Origin: Flavobacterium crassostreae
GTDB taxonomy: Bacteria; Bacteroidota; Bacteroidia; Flavobacteriales; Flavobacteriaceae
Direction of reading: 5' to 3'
DNA length: 64,000 bases
Assembly: GCF_001831475.1 (NCBI RefSeq)
Contig: NZ_CP017688.1
Coordinates: 2,914,001-2,978,000, forward strand
Shown here: positions 26,635-33,987 of the stretch, one piece after another
How positions within the stretch are numbered: position 1 is the first letter of the stretch
How the letters are laid out: each line of letters opens with the position of its first letter
Position numbers and translations under genes: made by a program
The notes under the pieces: model-generated
Database searches by the model: none
The model's input: only the letters and a program-made list of their open reading frames with translations
What the model was told of the DNA's origin: nothing

Positions 26635-27468
26635 TTAGGCGATACTGGCGTTCAACAATTTTAAAATTTGTTCGGAAAACGCGGTTCCAAATATCTTTTT
26701 TCTGTATTTTGTAATTGGCTGTACTCCTTTTATTACATTGGTCACGAATAACTCATCTGCTTTTTGTAGATCAAAAGGAGATATGGTTTCTTCCAGAACT
26801 ACCAAGTTATCCATTTTTCGGGCTAGTTCTAAAATTTTTCTTCTCATAACCCCATTCAAACAACCTTCAGAAATAGCTGGAGTTATTAATTTATTGCCCG
26901 ATACCATAAAAATATTACCCTGTGTTGCTTCTACAACATTTTTAGAATCATTCAATAACAAACAATTATCCAAGCCATTTTCATGCGCATAGATACTAGC
27001 GGTAGTATGTAGCAATCTATTAGTAGATTTGATAGAAGAAAGCAACTGCTTGGTTATATAAAAATCTTTATACAAGTCTGCCTCATAAACGTCTTTTGCT
27101 ATACTATAAGCAGCCTCATTTAGCGCAGTGGCATGAATTAAATACGAAACCTCATTGGTTTCCGGAAGATAATATCCGCCATCGTTTCTAAAAACCGTAA
27201 TCCTGGCTCTGGATGTAGTTCCGAGATTATTTGCCGTGGCCAAAGAGATAATTTGCTCTTCAAAAAACTCCATTGTAAAATGCATCGGAATTTCCATTCG
27301 TACGACACGCATAGAGGCCATTAATCTAAAATAGTGGTCTTCTAAAAATAAAATCTTAGAGTTTACTATTTTCACTGTTTCAAAAATAGCATCTCCATAC
27401 AAAAAAGCACGATTGTTTGTGAGTACATTACTGTTATTACCTACGATATTCCCGTTAAAATTAATCAT
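26635..27468 (-). CDS. PLP-dependent aminotransferase class IV (aminodeoxychorismate lyase-like)
   Basis: A 277-residue fold-type IV PLP enzyme. Lys147 in SIKSTNRLL is the expected Schiff-base lysine, in the position and context of the LKHLNRL motif of E. coli PabC. VVEATQGNIFMV (near 183) contains the Glu that contacts the cofactor nitrogen, and GVMRR follows near 215. The best guess is 4-amino-4-deoxychorismate lyase for folate synthesis; branched-chain or D-amino acid transaminase remains possible. Confidence 0.8.
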   Translation of the reverse strand: MINFNGNIVGNNSNVLTNNRAFLYGDAIFETVKIVNSKILFLEDHYFRLMASMRVVRMEIPMHFTMEFFEEQIISLATANNLGTTSRARITVFRNDGGYYLPETNEVSYLIHATALNEAAYSIAKDVYEADLYKDFYITKQLLSSIKSTNRLLHTTASIYAHENGLDNCLLLNDSKNVVEATQGNIFMVSGNKLITPAISEGCLNGVMRRKILELARKMDNLVVLEETISPFDLQKADELFVTNVIKGVQPITKYRKKIFGTAFSEQILKLLNASIA

Positions 27469-27522
27469 AAAAAAACCCTGAATTTAGTTCAGGGCAAATA
27501 TAAGTTTTAAAATACAATTTTA

Positions 27523-27915
27523 CTATACCGATCCTATCAGATGTTTTAAATCTGAAATTTGATTTTCCCATAATAATTTAGCTTCGTTAATTTCGGTCTG
27601 TTCTGCAAAATCAACAACCATTATAGACACATCTTTAGTAAGCTCATCTACTAGAATATGAATTTCAAAATAATACTCCGTATCTTTATTTTGATCATCT
27701 ACCCATTTAAATTTTACTTTTTCGCCAGCTTTTTTAGAAGCCAAACGAGCTTTTTCTTCAGAACCGTCCCAAATAAAGGTAAAAAATTCACCACGTGAAT
27801 TAACATTATCTGCAAACCACTCCGATAATCCTGAAGGCGTAGAAATATATTGGTAAAGTAATTGCGGAGAGGAATTTATAGGAAACTCTATTTCGTAACG
27901 TTTTTTCTGATCCAT
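27523..27915 (-). CDS. START-like/SRPBCC domain protein
   Basis: A 130-residue single-domain protein of the Bet v1-like superfamily (YEIEFPINSSPQLLYQYIST, SGLSEWFADNV, FTFIWDGSEE). Members bind hydrophobic ligands or, in the AHSA1 branch, stimulate chaperones; none of this is proven for the flavobacterial form. It is co-directional with the upstream aminotransferase gene on the minus strand, 54 bases away. Confidence 0.8.
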   Translation of the reverse strand: MDQKKRYEIEFPINSSPQLLYQYISTPSGLSEWFADNVNSRGEFFTFIWDGSEEKARLASKKAGEKVKFKWVDDQNKDTEYYFEIHILVDELTKDVSIMVVDFAEQTEINEAKLLWENQISDLKHLIGSV

Positions 27916-28001
27916 GAGCTACATTTAATTTTTTTCGAATATATAGAATATATGTCCTAAAAAAAAACATTTTTAAATTTATTTTTTTATTTAAAAAATG
28001 C

Positions 28002-28031
28002 TTGTGAATTCTAATATTATTTATATCTTTG
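28002..28031 (+). promoter_or_regulatory. Promoter of tRNA-Met
   Basis: TTG at 28002-28004, a 19-bp spacer and TATCTTTG at 28024-28031; the tRNA begins 35 bases further on. Confidence 0.78.
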
Positions 28032-28066
28032 CACCCGCATTCAAGGATAAATATCCAATGCCCTTT

Positions 28067-28140
28067 GGCGAGGTAGCTCAGTTGGTTAGAGCGCAGGATT
28101 CATAACCCTGAGGTCACGAGTTCAAATCTCGTTCTCGCTA
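28067..28140 (+). tRNA. tRNA-Met (CAT)
   Basis: A 74-nt cloverleaf: acceptor GGCGAGG pairs with TCTCGCT (two G-U pairs), D arm GCTC/GAGC, anticodon loop TTCATAA with CAT at 34-36, and T arm ACGAG-TTCAAAT-CTCGT. The anticodon stem has one A-C mismatch next to the loop. CCA is not encoded. It looks like an elongator tRNA, since the initiator's GGG/CCC anticodon stem is absent. It borders the prophage integrase gene and is the likely integration target. Confidence 0.93.
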
Positions 28141-28150
28141 CAAAAAAAAT

Positions 28151-28190
28151 AAAGTCTGAAACCCACTCCCAACAAGGGTTTCAGACTTTT
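28151..28190 (+). terminator. Terminator after tRNA-Met
   Basis: Perfect 14-bp stem AAAGTCTGAAACCC (28151-28164) and GGGTTTCAGACTTT (28176-28189) with an 11-nt loop. Confidence 0.88.
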
Positions 28191-28202
28191 TAATTAAACT
28201 TC

Positions 28203-28255
28203 TTACGGCTAGTAATTACTAAAACGGCAACCCTTACGGCAACCCCAGTAATTAC
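28203..28255 (+). repeat. Paired short direct repeats before the integrase
   Basis: AGTAATTAC occurs at 28211-28219 and 28247-28255; between the two copies ACGGCAACCC occurs at 28224-28233 and 28236-28245. CTTACGGC also appears twice (28202-28209 and 28233-28240). This cluster directly before the integrase start may be arm-type recombinase sites or an operator. That role is inferred from position only. Confidence 0.5.
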
Positions 28256-28261
28256 ACAAAA

Positions 28262-29467
28262 ATGGCAAAATCACTACTATTCGACTGCTCATACACAGAA
28301 ATATGGGTACATCCTAAAAATTGGAAAACATTAACTTCAAAGAAAAGTCTAGAACTTAACTGGTATGTAGAATGTAAATTTATTGACCCTCTATTCCTTG
28401 AAAAATATCCTAAAGGCTTTCCTTTTAGAAAAAAACTAAACAAATTTAGAACTTTAGAGGAGAGAAAAGCTGCAATTCAAGTATTGTTAACAGAAATACC
28501 TAAATTATTTGAAGACAAAGGTTGGAATCCAATTACAAAAAAGTACATGATTCCGGAAGCAATACCAATAAATGGAGTCTTACACCCAAAATTAAACTTT
28601 ATTGAAGCTTTAGAAATAGCCTACTTAAAGCTATCCGTTTCAGATGGAGTAATAAAAGAACTCCGCAGAATCATTGCTAAGGTTAAAAAATCGGCTGAGC
28701 AACAAAGGATAGATTTCTCAATTAGTGAAGTTCATTCTGGCCATGTTCGCGATTTACTTGACTACCTCAACCTTACCCCAAATGAATATAATAAATTTCT
28801 GACACATTTATCTATTGTGCTATCTGATTTGGTGGAAAAAAGAATGGTTTTTCATAATCCGATAAAAGATATTAGGAAGAAAAAAACGGTAAAAAAAATT
28901 CGTGAAACATTAGAAGTTGATGAACTCAATAAAATTTTTTCTATTTTAAAAACAGATTATTACACATTTTATAGATATGGACAGATATTTTTTCATTCTG
29001 GCGCGAGAAGTGCAGAATTATTTAGGGTTCAAAAAAAAGACGTGTACCTGGAGAAAAGAGAATATAGAATTACTATTAAAAAAGGAAATAGCTACAGAGA
29101 AGTCATAAAAGTTATTTTACCAAATGCTCTAAAATTTTGGACCGAAATTGTTCAAGAATGCAAAACGGAAGAAGATTATTTATTCACAAGAAACTTACAA
29201 CCGTCAGTGACTCCCACACAGCCATATCAAATAACTAAGCGATGGAAAAGACTTGTAAAGGATAAATATAACATAACAGCAGACTTTTATGCTTTAAAAC
29301 ACTTATTTTTGGATGAACTTGACAAAGCCACTAGCGAGAGTTCTATGTTATCTAAAGGAATGGCAAGTCACGAAACTGATGTTACTGAAAAAGTTTATTT
29401 AGTCGGTAGGAATAGCAGGAAAAACGAAGCTTTAAAAAACATTAGGATCAACGTAATCACTGCTTAA
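28262..29467 (+). CDS. Phage tyrosine recombinase (integrase), divergent
   Basis: A 401-residue protein with an N-terminal DNA-binding region (about 150-220, SAM-like) and a C-terminal catalytic domain. Box I is HSGARSAELFRV (catalytic Arg), the Lys strand is YRITIKKGN, and the end carries MASHETDVTEKVYLVG with His and the nucleophile Tyr in the right spacing. Box II reads FYALKH where the canonical motif is HxLRH, so the second Arg is Lys and the first His is Ala. It is on the + strand, adjacent to tRNA-Met, and marks the left end of the prophage. Confidence 0.8.
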   Translation: MAKSLLFDCSYTEIWVHPKNWKTLTSKKSLELNWYVECKFIDPLFLEKYPKGFPFRKKLNKFRTLEERKAAIQVLLTEIPKLFEDKGWNPITKKYMIPEAIPINGVLHPKLNFIEALEIAYLKLSVSDGVIKELRRIIAKVKKSAEQQRIDFSISEVHSGHVRDLLDYLNLTPNEYNKFLTHLSIVLSDLVEKRMVFHNPIKDIRKKKTVKKIRETLEVDELNKIFSILKTDYYTFYRYGQIFFHSGARSAELFRVQKKDVYLEKREYRITIKKGNSYREVIKVILPNALKFWTEIVQECKTEEDYLFTRNLQPSVTPTQPYQITKRWKRLVKDKYNITADFYALKHLFLDELDKATSESSMLSKGMASHETDVTEKVYLVGRNSRKNEALKNIRINVITA

Positions 29468-29641
29468 TTTTCACAATTATACCAATATCATAATTTGTTA
29501 TATCAGCTTTAATTTTTGTCTCAGCGGAGCGATGTCAAAATTATGCATCTGATAAGTATTATAATGAAAATTGGAAATCAGAAAGGCGAAAAAAGCAAAG
29601 ATGAAGATATCTATATCTATTTTATATAAATTATTTTAAAG

Positions 29642-29663
29642 GCTATCTATAGATAGCTTTTTT
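29642..29663 (+). terminator. Terminator downstream of integrase
   Basis: Perfect 16-bp palindrome GCTATCTATAGATAGC (29642-29657) followed by six T residues. It overlaps the stop codon of the convergent gene. Confidence 0.7.
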
Positions 29664-29925
29664 ATGGATATAATTGTGTTTGAATGTATTTCAATATTTT
29701 ACTGGTATTCTTTCTATAAATAAAATCATGCTTCCTTAGTTCAAATTCAATCTCTTGAATAGAATTTACTTTTACGAATCCCTTCAATGGATTGTCATTT
29801 AGATTGATTCCAAAATGATAGCCTTTATTATTTTTATCAATATCAATGTATTTTGGATTTTCTTTTAAATTTAGATAATCAAACACATCAACATCGCAAA
29901 TATTTTTAAATCCGTATGATTTCAT
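29662..29925 (-). CDS. Hypothetical protein at the prophage left end
   Basis: An 87-residue protein, hydrophilic, without signal peptide or membrane segment (KSYGFKNICDVDVFDYLNL at the start, IEFELRKHDFIYRKN near the end). I do not recognise it. It is convergent with the integrase gene and lies outside the main structural operon, so it may be a cargo (moron) gene. Confidence 0.5.
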   Translation of the reverse strand: MKSYGFKNICDVDVFDYLNLKENPKYIDIDKNNKGYHFGINLNDNPLKGFVKVNSIQEIEFELRKHDFIYRKNTSKILKYIQTQLYP

Positions 29926-30063
29926 TATTAAATCTATTTTTTTTTGCCTCTACAGTAATACAGACACAAAATGTTAGTTGCAAAGAAATAAAATTATTTT
30001 AAAGAAAAATCATAAAAAAGCAACTCGTTTAAGAGCTGCTCTAATTACTAAAAAAACAAAAAA

Positions 30064-30729
30064 CTATCTCTTAATGTTGAGTATTGATTTCTTTAAGCTA
30101 AACATTCCAAAAGCTTGACCACTTATATTTAAGTACTCAGCTGATATAATATCCCCTTTTCTATTTTGGACACTAAGATCAAATTGATAGGCCACTTGAT
30201 TGAATTCTTTATTTGCTCCAAATGCTCCACCGACTAGTAGCCTTAATACTGTTTCTTTTTGTTTTACGGGAACATGAATAGTTTTTTTCTTGATAGTGTA
30301 GCTTGGAGTAATTTCTTTGACCTCTCCTTGTACTATTCCGTTGATGTTTAGTGAAACGTTTTCGTCTTCGAAATCAGTAGAAAATTTATTGAGCTGCGCT
30401 ATTTTTGAAAACAGAATTTGTTTCTTTAAAGAATCTGTTTCTTTTGCAAAATCGTTTTTTAACTTATCATTCTCGGCAACCAATTTTTCATTAATGGGAT
30501 TTTCAGTTGTTAAGTATTCCTTTACAACTGATTTTTGAATTACAATCTGCTCTGGCTTTTTTGGCTGAAATTTTCCAACTACTTCGGGAACTTCTACTTT
30601 TACATTTTGTGTTCCGTTATCGGATTTTGAACAACCTTTAAACCATAACACCACAAGCAACAATATCCATCCTAAGTAAAGGAACAACTTACTTGCTACT
30701 GGCTTTATTTTTGATAAATTGATTTGCAT
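30064..30729 (-). CDS. Membrane-anchored coiled-coil protein, spanin-like position
   Basis: A 221-residue protein with one N-terminal membrane segment (LFLYLGWILLLVVLWFKGC, about 15-33), a predicted periplasmic helix with heptads (ENDKLKNDFAKETDSLKKQI, near 84-103) and a beta-rich C-terminal part. It lies directly after the endolysin gene, where Rz-type spanins are usually found, so a role in the last step of lysis is possible. The length is large for an i-spanin. Function is inference from position. Confidence 0.5.
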   Translation of the reverse strand: MQINLSKIKPVASKLFLYLGWILLLVVLWFKGCSKSDNGTQNVKVEVPEVVGKFQPKKPEQIVIQKSVVKEYLTTENPINEKLVAENDKLKNDFAKETDSLKKQILFSKIAQLNKFSTDFEDENVSLNINGIVQGEVKEITPSYTIKKKTIHVPVKQKETVLRLLVGGAFGANKEFNQVAYQFDLSVQNRKGDIISAEYLNISGQAFGMFSLKKSILNIKR

Positions 30730-30791
30730 AACTGTATTTTTTTAAATTGATAGATTTAGGGAGGTTTTATGTAAATCTCCCTATTTTACAT

Positions 30792-31253
30792 TTATTTAAT
30801 TTCAAAGTGCATCCAATCATAATTTTTCTCTACTCCTAATGAAATAAATCCATATCTATAGAAAGTATCAATCATTGGCTTGTATTCGGGTCTTGCAAAA
30901 CGAGCTGTGCTAGATGTCTCGTGCAATAAGTTTCTTTCTGGGTCTAAATCAATGGCAATTCCCCATGAATGACGGCTATAATCTGAACCTCCACGCATGG
31001 CTCTAAAGTTGAAACAACCTCCAAATAAATCAATCCCTAACTCTTGTATTTTGGGTAGTCCGTAATGATCTAAAAGGTCTTTAAAAACATTTTTAAAGTT
31101 TTCGGCAACTAATTTATGGCACCTCATTTTAGTAACCTTAGTCTTTTTGTCCCAAGCTAAACGCATAGGATAAGGCAATTCTATTGTAGTTAAATAACTG
31201 CCTTGTTGGTTTGGCTTTCCAAACTCATTAATAGCTTGTTTTGTCGTTATCAT
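30792..31253 (-). CDS. M15-family peptidase, phage endolysin
   Basis: A 153-residue zinc peptidase of the D-Ala-D-Ala carboxypeptidase/L-Ala-D-Glu endopeptidase type. The metal ligands are His95 and Asp102 in SRHSWGIAIDLD and His149 in DWMHFE; the Arg of FNFRAMRGGS fits the substrate site. It cuts peptidoglycan stem peptides at lysis. It has no signal peptide and so needs the holin encoded just upstream, which it overlaps by 26 bases. Confidence 0.88.
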   Translation of the reverse strand: MITTKQAINEFGKPNQQGSYLTTIELPYPMRLAWDKKTKVTKMRCHKLVAENFKNVFKDLLDHYGLPKIQELGIDLFGGCFNFRAMRGGSDYSRHSWGIAIDLDPERNLLHETSSTARFARPEYKPMIDTFYRYGFISLGVEKNYDWMHFEIK

Positions 31254-31695
31254 CGGTATTGTTTTTTAAATCAGTTATGCTGTCTTTAATTTCATTAGCT
31301 CTTTTTAAGGCTTTTTTAATCATAGCCCAAACATCTTTTCCTGTAGCTTTTTCATAGTTTTCTTTTATTGAAACCCCCTCGATGAATATCAAAAGGATTG
31401 CGCATACTTTGGTGGCGAAAAAGGAAATTGAAAACCATTTTTCAAATATTTCAGAAAGAATGAAGAAATCTATCACATAAAGCAAAATGATACATAGCTC
31501 ATAAAGAAGCATTTTGGATATAATTTCACTTAGCTTTCTACTGGTAACATATTTCCAACCCTTTACCATTATGGCTCTATATATTCCAAAACAAGTATCT
31601 AAGGCTATTGCAGCACCAACAGCTATTAATAATCCCGTGATTGGTGCAAAAAATAAAAAAGTTGCCGTTAGTAGGTATAATAAAAATGTCTTCAT
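31228..31695 (-). CDS. Phage holin
   Basis: A 155-residue protein with three or four hydrophobic segments in the first 115 residues (FLLYLLTATFLFFAPITGLL, LLYELCIILLYVIDFFIL, FFATKVCAILLIFIEGVSI) and a charged, Asp/Lys-rich tail of about 40 residues. This resembles the toxin-secretion/phage lysis holin family. It would form the membrane lesion that releases the M15 endolysin encoded next. Confidence 0.75.
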   Translation of the reverse strand: MKTFLLYLLTATFLFFAPITGLLIAVGAAIALDTCFGIYRAIMVKGWKYVTSRKLSEIISKMLLYELCIILLYVIDFFILSEIFEKWFSISFFATKVCAILLIFIEGVSIKENYEKATGKDVWAMIKKALKRANEIKDSITDLKNNTDDNDKTSY

Positions 31696-31714
31696 ATTGT
31701 TTTTTGTTGTTGAA

Positions 31715-33571
31715 TTACGCTCCCGCCTTTTTTTCTACCAAAACATATCTTAAAGTAAGGGTAGTTCCAGGCATGGTTTTAAAGTTGATATTCAGCAGAT
31801 GGTTTATTGAAAATCCATTTGGTAGTGCAAGTGTGCCAAGAGGTGAATTATTAAAAAACACAGCAACTGTAGTGCTCGAATTTCTAATAATTGTATAGGT
31901 ATAAACGAAAATAGAATTATTAAGAAATTGATGCATAACAACTCCGCCAAGGGACAACTCCATGGAGGTATCCGAGTTGTTTAAACTAGCAATGGCATTA
32001 ACCGTGATTTTTAAAAAATCACCATCTTTAGCCAAAGTATTTGCGGGCATTGTGTACGAGAAAAGCGTGGTAAAAACAGTATCCGTTGTGCTTACATTAG
32101 TGTATAGTTGTGCTAGTACACGGTTGTCTGGAATATCTGAGAGATTGGCTAATGTTTTCCAAGCTGTCCAAGAGTTTCCATTGTTAACACCGTAATTTCC
32201 AAAACGAACTTTTAAATTATCGCCACCCAATTGACTACTATACGGCACATACAGCTGCAATGAGCCACCTCCTGCGGCTATCGTTTTTACATTTACCACG
32301 CTTCCAAAATGTGGAAATCCTTCCTTTCTAGAAACAAAACTGCAAGAAACACCATCTGCAAAGTCCATTGGTAGAGAAGAAGATTTCCAAGAGTCAACGG
32401 CAAAAGGTTTTAGATTTTTCGCACTTCCTGTAATATCAATGCCCCAAGTACCCATAGCTCCTGTACCATCTTGATTGGCTTTGTTGTCTAACAAATTTTT
32501 TAATTGCTTTCCCATTTCGGCGGTTAATGCCTTGGTTACGCCTCCTGTGGTTAAGTCATTAACTAATACATTATCTATGTAGGTCTGTACGTTTTCTAAA
32601 ACGTCTACAATCTCTTGTATGGTGTCCAAATTAATGTTGTCACTAAATAGAATGCTTCGGATAGCATCTAATTGCAAGCCTAACTGCTTTCCCATTTCGG
32701 CAGATAGCATGGCAGCGGCTCCTCCTTGAGTTAGGTTGTTTATGATGTTTAGATATACGGCCGCTATTTTGGTGTCGGATTCTAAACCAACGTAGCCATT
32801 GGGTTGGTTTTTTTGATTCTTATCTTGTTTGAAAGAAAACAAATCAGTATTGGCACTAGAATAAATCAAAACCAAGTCATCAATTATCATTTGTAATTCT
32901 CCAGAGCCATAGTTGCCATTTATGCCTATAAAATTGTATAAAAGATTAACCCCGTTTATTTCGCATCTTATATAATATATTTTTTCTTGATCCGTAAATT
33001 TTTTTGCTGGTGTAATATTATTAATTGTCTCTAATATAGACGTATTGATTGCCCCTAAATCATAAACAACAGCACCTGGGGAAGATGTAAGTTCATTAGC
33101 CGTTAATTCGCTAATAAATCTAGGCTGTAATGCTATCAACTTATCATTAATATTAGAGGAACCTATCGGATTAAAAGCACCTTTTCCGAGCTTCCATAAA
33201 TATTGGTGTTGAATCAAAGTTGAGTCGACAGTTGCTAAAGCTGTAAGTATAACTATCTCGTTTTTTGATACTGTAATTCCATTAGTATCCAAGAGGTAAT
33301 TCAAGTCTTGATTTTTATCAATCACACCCAGTATAACCTCTCTAACATTATTGTTTTGACCAAAATCAGACGCCTCTTCAATTATTTTTTTTATTTCTAT
33401 TTTTTTAGAAGTCCAAATTCCCGATTCTAATTCAGAAGCTATCAATAATGCTTCCGGATTAGCTTTCACCATCTCAGGAAGTTCTTCTGTTTTTTTAGCG
33501 TTAGCGGACCATTTATTTAGGGTCTCGTTTATTTTTTTTACATACACTAAATATTGCTTAGTATCAGCCAT
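31715..33571 (-). CDS. Phage tail fibre / receptor-binding protein
   Basis: A 618-residue protein starting with a conserved adaptor-like region and carrying internal repeats: TQGGAAAMLSAEMGKQL (near 278) and TTGGVTKALTAEMGKQL (near 341) differ at only a few positions. The second is followed by a triple-helix-like segment (GAMGTWGIDITGSAKNL). The distal part (390-618) is Gly/Ser/aromatic-rich and probably binds the host. Such repeat-plus-tip structure is typical of trimeric fibres. It is the last large structural gene of the tail module. Confidence 0.75.
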   Translation of the reverse strand: MADTKQYLVYVKKINETLNKWSANAKKTEELPEMVKANPEALLIASELESGIWTSKKIEIKKIIEEASDFGQNNNVREVILGVIDKNQDLNYLLDTNGITVSKNEIVILTALATVDSTLIQHQYLWKLGKGAFNPIGSSNINDKLIALQPRFISELTANELTSSPGAVVYDLGAINTSILETINNITPAKKFTDQEKIYYIRCEINGVNLLYNFIGINGNYGSGELQMIIDDLVLIYSSANTDLFSFKQDKNQKNQPNGYVGLESDTKIAAVYLNIINNLTQGGAAAMLSAEMGKQLGLQLDAIRSILFSDNINLDTIQEIVDVLENVQTYIDNVLVNDLTTGGVTKALTAEMGKQLKNLLDNKANQDGTGAMGTWGIDITGSAKNLKPFAVDSWKSSSLPMDFADGVSCSFVSRKEGFPHFGSVVNVKTIAAGGGSLQLYVPYSSQLGGDNLKVRFGNYGVNNGNSWTAWKTLANLSDIPDNRVLAQLYTNVSTTDTVFTTLFSYTMPANTLAKDGDFLKITVNAIASLNNSDTSMELSLGGVVMHQFLNNSIFVYTYTIIRNSSTTVAVFFNNSPLGTLALPNGFSINHLLNINFKTMPGTTLTLRYVLVEKKAGA

Positions 33572-33591
33572 TTGATTATTTTTTTATTAAA

Positions 33592-33640
33592 CAAATGTAG
33601 TGAAATTTTACTTATTCTTATTTAGACTAAATAAGAATAA
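33592..33640 (-). promoter_or_regulatory. Tail-fibre promoter with a 29-bp perfect palindrome
   Basis: A perfect palindrome spans 33612-33640: TTATTCTTATTTAG, one central base, CTAAATAAGAATAA. Downstream on the minus strand a TACATTTG -7 element (33592-33599) precedes the fibre gene start by about 20 bases. The palindrome lies in the -20 to -45 zone, where a regulator would act. It differs in sequence from the GTAACATA operators elsewhere in the prophage. Confidence 0.55.
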
Positions 33641-33703
33641 AAGAATTAATTAACTTCATTAAAAATTTAAACTAATGCCATTGTATTAATTTGTAATTTT
33701 GAT

Positions 33704-33937
33704 TTGATGGAAATATTCTTTTTATTTATTATTTGTGTTGGTGGATGCTGGCTTGTATTTAAAGCCATAGGCGTAGCTTTGTTTGGTAAAAGCAAAAAGG
33801 ATCAATTCACTTTTATAGATAAATCCGTGCATTATCATCTACATGATAATAAACAAGCCCATCAACATATTCACATTATTGACGATACCACGAAGAAGAA
33901 AATACTAGAGCTAAAAAAAACAAAACCCACTAATTGA
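33704..33937 (+). CDS. Small His-rich membrane protein (moron candidate)
   Basis: A 77-residue protein with one N-terminal membrane segment (MMEIFFLFIICVGGCWLVF) and a hydrophilic part rich in His (DKSVHYHLHDNKQAHQHIHI). It is the only + strand gene inside the tail module and has its own terminator, both hallmarks of a moron gene. It may be expressed from the lysogen. Function unknown. Confidence 0.6.
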   Translation: MMEIFFLFIICVGGCWLVFKAIGVALFGKSKKDQFTFIDKSVHYHLHDNKQAHQHIHIIDDTTKKKILELKKTKPTN

Positions 33938-33952
33938 TTAGCGGGTTTTTTT
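33922..33952 (+). terminator. Terminator of the small membrane-protein gene
   Basis: Stem AAAACCCACTAAT pairs with ATTAGCGGGTTTT (one mismatch), followed by T residues. It overlaps the last codons of the gene. Confidence 0.75.
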
Positions 33953-33987
33953 ATTAACTAAAAATAGTATTACAGAATACATATATA

